DNA from: Clostridia bacterium
GTDB taxonomy: Bacteria; Bacillota; Clostridia; Christensenellales; Borkfalkiaceae
Length of the DNA stretch: 64,000 bases
Assembly (NCBI GenBank): GCA_017626135.1
Contig: JAGAJI010000077.1
Coordinates: forward strand, 1 to 64,000
Direction: 5' to 3'
Both the position numbers and the translations under genes were made by a program. Position 1 is the stretch's first letter. Every line of letters begins with the position of its first letter. Under the pieces are notes generated by a model, which was given only the letters and a program-made list of their open reading frames with translations, had not been told where the DNA came from and ran no database searches. Shown here piece by piece: positions 26,156 to 35,015 of the stretch.

Positions 26156-28624
26156 ATGGCGAGAAAGAAGAAAGAAGAATCCGTTCAGGTAGAACCGACC
26201 GGGCAACTTTTCGTAGAGCCTTTGGAAAACGTATTACATTCCTCCATGCTTCCGTATGCGGAATTCGTCATTCTCGACCGTGCGCTGCCTCGTGTGGAAG
26301 ACGGCTTGAAACCCGTACAAAGACGTATTTTGTACACCATGAAGGAAATGGGCTTGACGCCCGACAAACCGCACAAAAAGTGCGCCCGTATCGTTGGCGA
26401 CTGCATGGGTAAATATCATCCCCACGGCGACAGTTCGGTATACGACGCCATGGTACGTATGGCGCAGGATTTCAATATGGGCAAGACCCTCGTAGACGGG
26501 CACGGAAACTTCGGTTCGGTCGACGGCGATCCCGCCGCGGCAATGCGTTACACCGAAGCGAGAATGCAGCCTTTGGCGCTCGAAATGCTCCGCGATATCG
26601 ATAAACAGACGGTCACCTTCTCCCCCAACTTCGACGACAGTTTGGAAGAACCGGACGTATTGCCCGGGCGTTTCCCCAACTTGCTCGTCAACGGCGCGTC
26701 GGGGATCGCCGTCGGTCTGGCGACGAATATTCCCACGCACAATCTGGAAGAAGTCATCAACGGCGTCGTGGCGTATATCGACAATCCCGCCATTTCCCTC
26801 GAAGAAATGATGGAATATATTCCCTGCCCCGATTTCCCTACGGGAGGGGTGATTATCGCCAACGAGCTCATTCAGGCGTATAAGACGGGACGTGGTAAAA
26901 TCACCGTTCGTTCCAAAATAACAGCCGAAAAGACGGATAACGGCAAGACGAATCTCATCATCAGCGAACTGCCTTATCAGGTCAATAAGGCGCAATTGCT
27001 CAGGAAAATTGTAGATTTAAGAGAGGATAAGAAAGAGGAACTCGCGGGGCTCGATTTCGTCGCGGACGAATCGGATAGAACGGGTATGCGCGCCGTCATT
27101 CGCGTGAAGAAGGACGCCGACGTGGACGCCATTTTGAAATGTTTGTATAAATATACCGATCTGGAAGTTACCTTTGGCATCAACATGGTTGTGATCGCAG
27201 ACGGGAAGCCTCAACAGCTCGGGCTTATGGATATTCTCCGTCACTACGTCGCGTATCAGCAGAAAGTCATCAAACGCAGAACGCTGTTTGAACTCGAACA
27301 GGCGGAAGCGCGTTGCCATATCTTGGAAGGGTTGATTATCGCCGTACAGAATATCGACGAAGTGATCGCCATCATCAAGAAATCGGAAAGCACGGCGGAT
27401 GCGAGAGCCAAATTGATGGAGCGTTTTGAAATTTCCAAAATTCAGGCGCAGGCGATCCTCGATTTAAAGCTTGCAAGACTGACGAAGCTGGAAATTTATA
27501 AACTCGAACAGGAGCTCAAAGAGCTCATCAAACTCATCAAAAAGCTCAAAGCCATCGCCAAGAGCGGCGATTTGCAATTGCAGGTCGTCAAGGAAGAAAT
27601 CACGCAGATCAAGCAAGCGTACCCTTCTCCCAGAAAATCCCGTTTGGTATTTACGAGAGAGGAAGCGGACGAATTGATCGCCACTTCGACCGAGAAGAAA
27701 CCCGGCGTGCCCTGCGTGCTTGCGTATACGGCGGACGAGCGGTTCAAGGTATTGACGGGCAAGCAGATCGAGGCGCTTGAAAAGCCTTTGGAAGGCAAGT
27801 TCAAGCCGCATTTGGTGGCGTTGCACCTCTTAAATACCGTCACCGATAAGCGTGTTTTTGCCTTCACCAATTACGGCAACTGCCACAAGCTGGATATTTC
27901 CGATCCCGAGTTGGAATGCAAGTTGAGCGACGAAGGCGTTACGCTCAAAGAATTGTCTGACGACGCCGAACAGGGCGAAAGGGTGGTAGCCCTCTTTGAG
28001 GTGGGCGAACGTCTGCCTTACGGGCATTTGCTCTTCTTCACGAAGAAGGGTATGATCAAGAAGTCCGAGTGGTCGGAATACGAACAGCGAAAGGACAGTT
28101 TCCAGGCGGTCAAACTCAACGAGGAAGACGAAGTCATAGGCGTCGAGGAAGATACGTCGGAAGAGGATACCATCATCATGGTCACCAAGGAGGGGATTTG
28201 TCTGAACGCGTTGAAGAACGATATCCCCACCCAAGGCAGGATTGCCACAGGCGTCAAGGGCATTATGCTCCGAGAGGGAGACGAAGTGATCCTGATGAAA
28301 CAGATTAACGGCGAAGGGGAAATCGTCATCGCCACGACGGAAGGCAAATTCAAACGGGTCATCTCCTCGCAGATCGAACCGAGCAAACGTTATAAGAAAG
28401 GCTCGATGATTGTGAGTCTGAAAGAGGGTGCAAGCGTGCTTTGCGCGTCCTACGTCACCGTTCCCTATATGCTTGCGGTGGAAGAGAAGAACCACGCGGT
28501 GAGCGAACTTTCCAGCGAGGACGTCTTCATCTCCGTACAGAGCGCAAGGGCAAAGAAGCTTGCCCGCTATGCGGAAGATTCCGTTTTGAGGGTCATTCCT
28601 CTACCCTATAAAAAGGGAGAATAA
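26156..28624 (+). CDS. parC: Type IIA topoisomerase cleavage subunit (ParC-like; GyrA family)
   Basis: The DNA cleavage subunit, 822 residues. The winged-helix/tower part shows [21 protein letters not shown], and [10 protein letters not shown] with catalytic tyrosine Y132 that forms the covalent DNA link. A coiled-coil neck precedes the C-terminal beta-pinwheel. The GyrA box QRRGGKG, needed for the gyrase wrapping reaction, is not visible between the tower and the pinwheel, so decatenating topoisomerase IV is the better guess. Blade sequences such as [15 protein letters not shown] and [15 protein letters not shown] are present. A second type IIA pair would be expected elsewhere in the genome. 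Confidence 0.85.
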   Translation: MARKKKEESVQVEPTGQLFVEPLENVLHSSMLPYAEFVILDRALPRVEDGLKPVQRRILYTMKEMGLTPDKPHKKCARIVGDCMGKYHPHGDSSVYDAMVRMAQDFNMGKTLVDGHGNFGSVDGDPAAAMRYTEARMQPLALEMLRDIDKQTVTFSPNFDDSLEEPDVLPGRFPNLLVNGASGIAVGLATNIPTHNLEEVINGVVAYIDNPAISLEEMMEYIPCPDFPTGGVIIANELIQAYKTGRGKITVRSKITAEKTDNGKTNLIISELPYQVNKAQLLRKIVDLREDKKEELAGLDFVADESDRTGMRAVIRVKKDADVDAILKCLYKYTDLEVTFGINMVVIADGKPQQLGLMDILRHYVAYQQKVIKRRTLFELEQAEARCHILEGLIIAVQNIDEVIAIIKKSESTADARAKLMERFEISKIQAQAILDLKLARLTKLEIYKLEQELKELIKLIKKLKAIAKSGDLQLQVVKEEITQIKQAYPSPRKSRLVFTREEADELIATSTEKKPGVPCVLAYTADERFKVLTGKQIEALEKPLEGKFKPHLVALHLLNTVTDKRVFAFTNYGNCHKLDISDPELECKLSDEGVTLKELSDDAEQGERVVALFEVGERLPYGHLLFFTKKGMIKKSEWSEYEQRKDSFQAVKLNEEDEVIGVEEDTSEEDTIIMVTKEGICLNALKNDIPTQGRIATGVKGIMLREGDEVILMKQINGEGEIVIATTEGKFKRVISSQIEPSKRYKKGSMIVSLKEGASVLCASYVTVPYMLAVEEKNHAVSELSSEDVFISVQSARAKKLARYAEDSVLRVIPLPYKKGE

Positions 28625-28652
28625 TGCAGAGGGAATAATTAGAGCAAATCAG

Positions 28653-28681
28653 GGATAAACCACAAAAAACCGACATAATAT
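28653..28681 (+). promoter_or_regulatory. Possible sigma-E-type promoter of spoIIID
   Basis: GGATAAA (28653-28659), 14 bp and CATAATAT (28674-28681) partially match the mother-cell sigma-E pattern (KMATATT-14-CATACAMT). In Bacillus spoIIID is sigma-E dependent. There is no good sigma-A promoter here. Confidence 0.4.
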
Positions 28682-28707
28682 ATTTTGTAACCTATTCAGG
28701 GAGGTCG

Positions 28708-28977
28708 GTGATTTTGTGGGAATATATTGAAGAACGAGCAATTAAATGCGCGGAGTATATCGTGGAGACGGGCTGTACCGTTCGGGCGTGTTCCGCGCAT
28801 TTTAACGTAAGTAAATCTACGGTACATAAAGACGTTTCCGAACGCTTGCGCTATATCGATCCGGAACTGTATGAAAAGACGCGAAAAATATTGAATTTCA
28901 ATTTGAGCGAGCGCCATATCCGCGGCGGCATCGCGACCAAAGAAAAATACGAGGCGCAGGCAAAACGCAAGAGTTGA
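28708..28977 (+). CDS. spoIIID: Sporulation transcriptional regulator SpoIIID
   Basis: SpoIIID is a small mother-cell DNA-binding protein that switches genes during spore formation. The 89 residues match the family along their length: EYIEERAIKCAEYIVET, the helix-turn-helix VRACSAHFNVSKSTVHKDVSERL, and HIRGGIATKEKY. The start is a GTG at 28708, three bases after GGGAGG. A TTG at 28714, with better RBS spacing, would give 87 residues. Its presence indicates a sporulation programme, together with spo0A at 61 kb. Confidence 0.95.
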   Translation: MILWEYIEERAIKCAEYIVETGCTVRACSAHFNVSKSTVHKDVSERLRYIDPELYEKTRKILNFNLSERHIRGGIATKEKYEAQAKRKS

Positions 28978-28984
28978 CGAAAGA

Positions 28985-29018
28985 AAGTCACGGTTTGTAA
29001 AAATCGTGACTTTTTTCA
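28985..29018 (+). terminator. Terminator of spoIIID
   Basis: AAAGTCACG pairs with CGTGACTTT, and further pairing inside (GTTT/AAAT with one G-T) extends the stem to about 13 bp. T-run follows. Confidence 0.85.
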
Positions 29019-29047
29019 TAAAAATAAAAGGAATTTTATGGAAGTAC

Positions 29048-29076
29048 TTGTAATTTGTCGAAAAATGTGGTATGAT
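29048..29076 (+). promoter_or_regulatory. Promoter of tyrA with a 0A-box-like site in the spacer
   Basis: TTGTAA (29048-29053), 17 bp and TATGAT (29071-29076), preceded by TGTGG. The spacer contains TGTCGAA (29056-29062), an exact match to the Spo0A-binding 0A box of Bacillus. A single 7-mer can occur by chance. Confidence 0.6.
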
Positions 29077-29107
29077 GTAAATAAGATTTACGGGAGATAG
29101 AAAGATT

Positions 29108-29932
29108 ATGAAAAAAATTGCGGTTGTGGGACTTGGTATTATCGGCGGCTCCATTTGCGGTGCGTTGACGAAAGCAGGATATTACGTGGACGGATTCGGA
29201 AGAAGCGAAGCGTCCGTGCAGTTTGCGCTCCAAGCCGGATACGTTCGGGCGAGGGGGGAAACTCTTGCCGATTACGACGTCGTGTTCATCGCCGTGCCGC
29301 CCAAGGCGACCATGGAATATCTGGACAAGGGCGTATTCAAGGACGGCGCGCTCGTCATGGATATCTGCGGCGTCAAGAGCTCGCTTGAAAAAGTCGTCTA
29401 TTCCAAACCGCGCAACTATCGCTACGTGGGCACGCATCCCATGGCGGGGAAGGAGACTTCGGGCATCGCCTCGGCTTCGCCCGATTTATTCAAAAATGCA
29501 AATCTGATCATCACCCACGCCCCGCAAACGGAGGCGGAGGATATTCGAGAAGCGAAGGAATACGCGCATGCGATGAAGTTTGGGAAAATCGTGGAATGCA
29601 CGGCGGAAGAACACGATAAAAAGATTGCGCTTACCTCACAGCTTGCGCATATCGTTTCCAACGCCTACGTCAAGAGCCCGCAGGTGCGGCATTGCGACGG
29701 CTTTACGGGGGGCAGCTTTCAGGACATGACCCGTATCGCAGGCGTAGACGAGAAAATGTGGATCGAACTCTATATGGAAAACCAAGAATATATCGTGGCG
29801 GAACTCGAAGGACTCATCGAAAATCTATCCGTCTATTGCGACTGTCTCAAACGCAACGACGCGGAGGGGCTTGCCGAAACGCTGAAAGAGGGACGCTTGA
29901 TTCGAGAAACGATCAAACGGGGCAACGATTAA
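29108..29932 (+). CDS. tyrA: Prephenate dehydrogenase
   Basis: Oxidatively decarboxylates prephenate to 4-hydroxyphenylpyruvate for tyrosine synthesis. The 274 residues open with the NAD(P)-binding VGLGIIGGS. Next come DICGVKSSL, the catalytic-region THPMAGKETSG, and the C-terminal helical dimerisation domain with TSQLAHIVSNAYV and GSFQDMTRIA. No ACT domain is present, so allosteric tyrosine control of the Bacillus type is not expected. It stands apart from other aromatic genes, with its own promoter. Confidence 0.92.
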   Translation: MKKIAVVGLGIIGGSICGALTKAGYYVDGFGRSEASVQFALQAGYVRARGETLADYDVVFIAVPPKATMEYLDKGVFKDGALVMDICGVKSSLEKVVYSKPRNYRYVGTHPMAGKETSGIASASPDLFKNANLIITHAPQTEAEDIREAKEYAHAMKFGKIVECTAEEHDKKIALTSQLAHIVSNAYVKSPQVRHCDGFTGGSFQDMTRIAGVDEKMWIELYMENQEYIVAELEGLIENLSVYCDCLKRNDAEGLAETLKEGRLIRETIKRGND

Positions 29933-29961
29933 AGAATATTTTTCAAAAATGGAGAAAACAG

Positions 29962-29990
29962 TTTACATTTTGTAAAATATTTGGTATACT
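29962..29990 (+). promoter_or_regulatory. Promoter of the DUF1934-hydrolase-rho-like operon
   Basis: TTTACA (29962-29967), 17 bp and TATACT (29985-29990), preceded by TTGG. Confidence 0.7.
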
Positions 29991-30023
29991 AAAAGAGAAG
30001 AAAGTCGAAAAAAGGGAAAAATT

Positions 30024-30422
30024 GTGAAACGATGTAGATTGACGATTACGACGATTGCAGACGGCGTGGAGACCGCGATTACGCGTGAGGGAAAGATGAA
30101 GCTCGCCTTATCGGAAGCGGAGTTATTATATCGGGAAGAATGCGCGCAAGTCTTGATCCGCTTACGAAATTCAACGGCGGAGATCGTTCGCGAGGGAGAT
30201 TATAACCTGCATCTGCATTTGCAAGAAGGAATGCAAACGAGCGGCTCGATCGGAATCGGGGGCTCGGATGGTGAAATTCAAACCTTTGCCCGTCGTGTTG
30301 CCTATTCCATTTCCCAAGACGCTCTGCTTTTATCCTTGCAGTACGATCTGATCATCAGCGGAGAAAGGCAGAAAATGAAGTTGCGGTTATTGTCGAGATT
30401 TGAGGAAGAGTATGAAGATTGA
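30024..30422 (+). CDS. DUF1934 (YwiB-like) beta-barrel protein
   Basis: A 132-residue protein that resembles the DUF1934/YwiB lipocalin-like family of Bacillota: an N-terminal ITTIADGVE strand, repeated short beta strands, and a C-terminal SLQYDLIISGERQKMKLRL. The function is unknown; in Bacillota the family often lies beside argS or rpoE. The start is a GTG at 30024 preceded by AAAAGGGA. Its last 11 bases overlap the start of the metallo-hydrolase gene, so the two are translationally coupled. Confidence 0.75.
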   Translation: MKRCRLTITTIADGVETAITREGKMKLALSEAELLYREECAQVLIRLRNSTAEIVREGDYNLHLHLQEGMQTSGSIGIGGSDGEIQTFARRVAYSISQDALLLSLQYDLIISGERQKMKLRLLSRFEEEYED

Positions 30423-31059
30423 GTATTTGGGACATTCTTGTTTTCGTCTGCAAAACGAACGGGGGATGCGCATTATCACCGATCCGTATACGAGGGTGGG
30501 TTACGAGCTTCCCGACGGGTTGGAGGCGGAGCTTGTGACGACGAGTCACGGGCATTACGACCATAATTATATCGCGGCGATCGGCGGTAATCCGCAAATT
30601 CTTTCCCAAGAGGGGGCGTATGAATACGACGGCGTGAAGATCGTCGGCAAGCATACCTGGCACGATCCCAAGCAAGGCGCTCTGCGCGGCGGAAACGTGA
30701 TGTTCCGCTTTACGCTGGACGGCGTGGAGGTTTGTCATTTCGGGGATTTGGGCGAGGCGTATTCGGAGGAGATCGGAGAATTTCTCAAAGGGGCGGACGT
30801 GTGGCTGATCCCCGTCGGCGGCACGTATACCATCGACGCCGAACAAGCGATGGAATATATACGAAAAGGGAACCCCAAGGCGGTGATTCCCATGCACTAT
30901 CGTCCGACGGACGGGCGTTTGGATATTGCGACGATCGATTCGTTTTTGCAATATGCAGACGGGAAAAACGTCGTGCGTTGTCCGAAAGGGGAGTTCGTTT
31001 TCCGCAAGGCGGAGCTGACGGACGGAGAAACCAAAATCATCTATATGGAGCGGAAATAA
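30412..31059 (+). CDS. Metallo-beta-lactamase-fold hydrolase (UPF0173/UlaG-like)
   Basis: A 215-residue metallo-beta-lactamase-superfamily enzyme. The short N-terminus EYLGHSCFRLQ, the zinc motif TSHGHYDHN (HxHxDH), HTWHD, HFGDLG and the C-terminal VIPMHY are in the usual order. It resembles the UPF0173 proteins and L-ascorbate-6-phosphate lactonase relatives, whose substrates are mostly unknown. The ATG at 30412 is preceded by GAGGAAGAG inside the previous gene. The stop is immediately followed by the ATG of the rho-like gene. Confidence 0.85.
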   Translation: MKIEYLGHSCFRLQNERGMRIITDPYTRVGYELPDGLEAELVTTSHGHYDHNYIAAIGGNPQILSQEGAYEYDGVKIVGKHTWHDPKQGALRGGNVMFRFTLDGVEVCHFGDLGEAYSEEIGEFLKGADVWLIPVGGTYTIDAEQAMEYIRKGNPKAVIPMHYRPTDGRLDIATIDSFLQYADGKNVVRCPKGEFVFRKAELTDGETKIIYMERK

Positions 31060-32550
31060 ATGAGGCGGATCAACGAAAATGAATTTAAGCTGACTTGCAG
31101 GGGGTTTTTGGACAGGCAGACGATCTCCTCCCTTCGTCCTTACGGGCGAAAGGTTGGGGTTGCCGAGCCGACGGCAAAGACCAAGCAGGCGCTCATCGAG
31201 GATATCATTGCCATTCTTGCAGGGGAGCAATCGCCCACCCCCCGTTCGCAACGCGGCGCTCCGGTGCGGGACGACTTCGTAGACCCCTATATCGTCGAAC
31301 GCATGGAGGAAATTTGCAAGAACTTCCCCGACGAGTCCGAATATAAATTCGGGGGAGGGGAGACGACCCGCGCTCGGTTACAGGAACTCAAAAAGAACCC
31401 GATATACTGGAAGGTGGAGGATCCAAACGCGGCGCGTATGCAACCGAAGGGGCAGCGCGTCATCTTCCGAGGGCAGTATACGAAGAAAGAAAAATCGCGC
31501 TACTTACAGCCTCTGATCTGGAACGATGTGGAAGATAATATCCGCATCACTTCGGATACGGAGCACAACGAGCAGTTGCGGGAAGGGGACGTCGTCACCT
31601 GCTATGCGGAGCGCGAAGGAGAGGAATTGATCGCGACGGAGGTGGTCACCATCAGCGGGATGCTGATGGAATTCTTCCGACGGGGACGATTCGAAGAATT
31701 TTCCGCTTGTTATCCCCATCGAAAAATGCAGTTCTTTCGGGAGGGAACGAACGAAAAACTTTCCGATAAATATTTCGACTGGTTGCTTCCCATGGGGAGA
31801 GGACAGCGCGGCTTGCTGATCTCTCCGCCCAAGGCGGGCAAGAGTACGTTGCTTTTGGATATGGCTGACTCCATACAAAGATGCAACCCCGACGTCAAGG
31901 TGCTCGTCCTTCTGGTCGAACAGTCCCCCGAAAGCATCGGGCAGTTCCGAAAGCGCATCGATCGGGAGGAGCTCGTATATACGACCTACGAAGACACGCC
32001 CGAAAAGCAGATCGAAGCGGCGGAATTTCTGCTCAGTCGCGCAAAACGGCTGGCGGAATGCGGAAGACAGGTCTGTCTGCTCGTCGATTCCATGAACGCC
32101 TTGGCGCACGCCTATAACGACACGAACGAATCCCTCGGCGGCAGAACGTTGGCGGGCGGCGTGGAGAGCAAAACGTTGCAATATATCAAGCGCTACTTCG
32201 GGACGGCGAGATGTTTGGAAAACGGGGGCGCAATCACGATGCTCGGAGCTCTTTCGGTGGACACGGGCGATCCCGCGGACGCACTCTTGGAAACGGGGCT
32301 CACGGCGCTTGCGAATTATCGGGTCTATTTGCAGGAATCGTTGGCGAAACGAAGGATCTATCCCGCCATTGATTTTGCAAAAACGCAAGGCAATCAAAAC
32401 GGCGATTTGGCAGATTGCGAGGAAACGAGGTTGTACGAGCGCTTGAAAGAAAACTATCTTCCCAAGCAGGGCGCAGAAAAGCTACTTTCCGATCTTTCGG
32501 AATGTTCCTCGGCGAAACAATTTCAACAAAAAATTTTGCAGGGTGATTGA
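31060..32550 (+). CDS. Divergent Rho transcription-termination factor homologue
   Basis: A 496-residue RecA-type ATPase with Rho's architecture: an N-terminal helical domain (about 5-55), a cold-shock-like RNA-binding domain ending LREGDVVTCYAEREGEEL, and a Rho ATPase core. MGRGQRGLLISPPKAGKST (Walker A, K261), LLVDSMNALAHAYND (Walker B) and GGRTLAGGVESKTLQ align to Rho. Key positions differ: E. coli catalytic E211 in DERPEE is Q288 here (VEQSPES), arginine finger R366 aligns to N445, and the R-loop/GTGNMEL region reads DTGDPADA...TALANYRV. R353 is kept (R432). It is therefore a Rho relative with doubtful ATP hydrolysis and translocation. It could be a paralogue or a regulator. Confidence 0.85.
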   Translation: MRRINENEFKLTCRGFLDRQTISSLRPYGRKVGVAEPTAKTKQALIEDIIAILAGEQSPTPRSQRGAPVRDDFVDPYIVERMEEICKNFPDESEYKFGGGETTRARLQELKKNPIYWKVEDPNAARMQPKGQRVIFRGQYTKKEKSRYLQPLIWNDVEDNIRITSDTEHNEQLREGDVVTCYAEREGEELIATEVVTISGMLMEFFRRGRFEEFSACYPHRKMQFFREGTNEKLSDKYFDWLLPMGRGQRGLLISPPKAGKSTLLLDMADSIQRCNPDVKVLVLLVEQSPESIGQFRKRIDREELVYTTYEDTPEKQIEAAEFLLSRAKRLAECGRQVCLLVDSMNALAHAYNDTNESLGGRTLAGGVESKTLQYIKRYFGTARCLENGGAITMLGALSVDTGDPADALLETGLTALANYRVYLQESLAKRRIYPAIDFAKTQGNQNGDLADCEETRLYERLKENYLPKQGAEKLLSDLSECSSAKQFQQKILQGD

Positions 32551-32566
32551 AAAATCACCCTCTTTT
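32540..32566 (+). terminator. Terminator of the rho-like operon, containing its stop codon
   Basis: The perfect 9-bp stem AGGGTGATT / AATCACCCT has a GAAA loop, then CTTTTT. The TGA of the rho-like gene (32548-32550) lies at the loop edge, so translating ribosomes would cover the left arm. Confidence 0.88.
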
Positions 32567-32577
32567 TGACGAGGAAA

Positions 32578-32612
32578 GATTTTGCTATATAATTTTTCAA
32601 TAGCAGAAAATC
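32578..32612. repeat. Imperfect hairpin in the rho-like/nrdD intergenic region
   Basis: GATTTTGCTAT pairs with ATAGC-AG-AAAATC (11 bp with a 2-base bulge). The remainder of 32613-32709 is purine-rich, with no open frame or RNA family that I recognise. Confidence 0.35.
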
Positions 32613-32709
32613 AAGCGGTGGGGCGGAAGGCGGAAAAATTAAGGAAAAACGGTGTTTGGAAAGGGGGGTACGTATAAGTTTTTCTAATACCAAGTTTTTT
32701 GGTGAACTC

Positions 32710-32738
32710 TTGATATATATAGGATTGTATGATATAAT
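32710..32738 (+). promoter_or_regulatory. Promoter of nrdDG
   Basis: TTGATA (32710-32715), 17 bp and TATAAT (32733-32738). Transcription would start about 32745, upstream of both NrdR boxes. Confidence 0.72.
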
Positions 32739-32764
32739 AGGAAAGCTTCACATAATAGACAAAA

Positions 32765-32812
32765 CCACAATATGTTGTGTTTATTTTCGGATAAACACAC
32801 AAGATATTGTTA
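32765..32812 (+). promoter_or_regulatory. Paired NrdR boxes upstream of nrdD
   Basis: Box 1 CCACAATATGTTGTGT (32765-32780) and box 2 ACACAAGATATTGTTA (32797-32812) match the NrdR consensus (ACACwATATwTwGTGT-like). Their centres are 32 bp apart, three helical turns, the known arrangement for cooperative NrdR binding. They lie between the promoter and the RBS. Confidence 0.8.
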
Positions 32813-32834
32813 TACATACGAAAGGAGGTACGTG

Positions 32835-35015
32835 ATGAAAGAGATGAAAATTATCAAGCGGAGCGGCGAGGAAGTCCCCTTTGATAAAGAAAAAATAGTG
32901 AATGCATTAAAGAAAGCGAATCGAGAGGTCTCCGAGCGCGACCGTATTTCCGAAGGCGCTTTGTACGCGATCGCAGACGTTGTGACCGAACAATGCGAAA
33001 GTTTGGGCAGAGCTCCCCACGTGGAAGAAATTCAAGATATGGTAGAAAACCGTCTGATGGCAACTCTTTGCTTTGCTTTGGCGCGGAAATATATCACCTA
33101 CCGTTACAATCGTACGCTCGTGCGTAAAGTGAATACGACCGACGCACAGATCCTGTCCTTGATCGAGTGCAACAACGAGGAAGTCAAACAGGAAAATTCC
33201 AACAAAAACCCCACGGTGAACAGCGTACAGCGCGACTATATGGCAGGGGAGGTATCCAAGGACCTTACCCGTCGCATTTTGTTGCCCAACGATATCGTTG
33301 CGGCACACGACGAGGGCTTGATCCATTTCCACGACGCCGATTATTTTGCACAGCATATGCACAACTGCGACCTTGTCAATCTGGAAGATATGCTCCAGAA
33401 CGGCACGGTGATTTCGGGTACGTTGATCGAAAAGCCGCACAGCTTTTCCACGGCTTGCAATATTGCAACGCAGATTATCGCGCAGGTGGCGTCCAACCAG
33501 TACGGCGGGCAGAGTATTTCCCTGACCCATCTGGCGCCCTTCGTGGATATCAGCCGCCAAAAGATCCGCAAGGAAGTGGCGGAGGAACTCGTCGGGTTGA
33601 ACGCCTCGGAAGAACACGTTGCGGAAATTGCCGAAAAACGCCTTCGCGACGAGATCAGAAGGGGGATCCAAACCATTCAGTATCAGGTCGTAACCCTGCT
33701 TACCACCAACGGGCAGGCGCCGTTCGTCACCGTCTTTATGTATTTGAACGAAGCGCGTAACGAGCAGGAGAAAGCCGATTTGGCGATGATCATCGAGGAA
33801 ACCCTTCGTCAGAGAATTTTGGGTGTGAAAAACGAGGAAGGCGTATGGATTACGCCCGCATTCCCCAAACTTATCTACGTTCTGGAACCCGACAACATTA
33901 CGGAGGATCAACCCTATTTCTATCTGACCGAGTTGGCAGCGAAGTGTACGGCAAAACGCATGGTACCCGACTATATTTCCGAAAAGAAGATGCTCGAATA
34001 TAAGGTCGATAAGAACGGGGAAGGACATTGTTATACCTGTATGGGTTGCAGAAGCTTTTTGACCCCTTACGTCGACGAGGACGGAAAACCCAAATATTAC
34101 GGAAGATTCAATCAGGGCGTCGTCACCATCAACCTCGTGGACGTCGCGCTCTCTTCCGGAAAGAACGAAGAGAAGTTCTGGCAGATTTTCGACAATAGAT
34201 TAGAGCTTTGCTATCGTGCACTCATGGAACGTCACAATCGCTTGAAAGGGACTCTCTCCGACGCCGCGCCCATTCTTTGGCAGTACGGCGCGCTCGCGAG
34301 ACTGAAAAAGGGCGAACCCATCGACAAATTGCTCTACGGCGGTTACTCCACGATTTCCTTGGGCTACGCAGGCTTGTATGAATGTGTCAAGTACATGACG
34401 GACAAATCGCATACCGACGAAGAGGCGAAACCCTTCGCGCTTGCGGTGATGAAACACATGAACGACAAGTGCAAGGAATGGAAAGCCAAGGAAAATATCG
34501 ATTTCTCCCTGTACGGCACGCCGCTCGAAAGCACGACGTATAAATTCTCCAAATGTTTGCAAAAGCGTTTCGGCGTCATTCCCGGGGTTACGGATAAGAG
34601 CTATATCACCAACAGCTATCACGTGCACGTTTCCGAGGAGATCGACGCGTTCACCAAGCTCAAATTCGAGAGCGAATTCCAGCAGCTTTCGCCCGGTGGC
34701 GCCATTTCCTACGTGGAAGTTCCCAACATGCAGGACAATATCCCTGCCGTCCTTTCCGTCATGAAATTCATCTATGAAAACATCATGTACGCCGAGCTCA
34801 ATACCAAGAGCGACTATTGTCAGGTATGCGGTTACGACGGGGAAATTCAGATCGTGCACGACGAATCGGGGAAACTCGTGTGGGAATGTCCTCATTGCCA
34901 TAACCGCGATCAATCGAAGATGAACGTCGCAAGACGCACCTGCGGCTATATCGGAACGCAATACTGGAATCAGGGCAGAACGCAGGAAATCAAAGACCGC
35001 GTCCTTCATCTTTAA
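32835..35015 (+). CDS. nrdD: Anaerobic (class III) ribonucleoside-triphosphate reductase
   Basis: A glycyl-radical enzyme that makes deoxyribonucleotides without oxygen. The 726 residues begin with an ATP-cone (KIIKRSGEEVPFDKEKIVNALKKAN) and continue through the barrel with CYTCMGCRSF. The C-terminal zinc site is CQVCG...CPHCH, and the radical loop is RRTCGYIG with glycyl radical G704. The start at 32835 is fixed by a perfect AAAGGAGGT RBS. Overlap with nrdG by one base indicates coupling to its activase. Regulation by NrdR is likely given the two upstream boxes. Confidence 0.97.
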   Translation: MKEMKIIKRSGEEVPFDKEKIVNALKKANREVSERDRISEGALYAIADVVTEQCESLGRAPHVEEIQDMVENRLMATLCFALARKYITYRYNRTLVRKVNTTDAQILSLIECNNEEVKQENSNKNPTVNSVQRDYMAGEVSKDLTRRILLPNDIVAAHDEGLIHFHDADYFAQHMHNCDLVNLEDMLQNGTVISGTLIEKPHSFSTACNIATQIIAQVASNQYGGQSISLTHLAPFVDISRQKIRKEVAEELVGLNASEEHVAEIAEKRLRDEIRRGIQTIQYQVVTLLTTNGQAPFVTVFMYLNEARNEQEKADLAMIIEETLRQRILGVKNEEGVWITPAFPKLIYVLEPDNITEDQPYFYLTELAAKCTAKRMVPDYISEKKMLEYKVDKNGEGHCYTCMGCRSFLTPYVDEDGKPKYYGRFNQGVVTINLVDVALSSGKNEEKFWQIFDNRLELCYRALMERHNRLKGTLSDAAPILWQYGALARLKKGEPIDKLLYGGYSTISLGYAGLYECVKYMTDKSHTDEEAKPFALAVMKHMNDKCKEWKAKENIDFSLYGTPLESTTYKFSKCLQKRFGVIPGVTDKSYITNSYHVHVSEEIDAFTKLKFESEFQQLSPGGAISYVEVPNMQDNIPAVLSVMKFIYENIMYAELNTKSDYCQVCGYDGEIQIVHDESGKLVWECPHCHNRDQSKMNVARRTCGYIGTQYWNQGRTQEIKDRVLHL

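Noticed and set aside
23998-28624. Naming the topoisomerase pair GyrB-GyrA
   Set aside because: No GyrA box was visible in the cleavage subunit and no origin-region genes are nearby. ParE-ParC is preferred but not certain.
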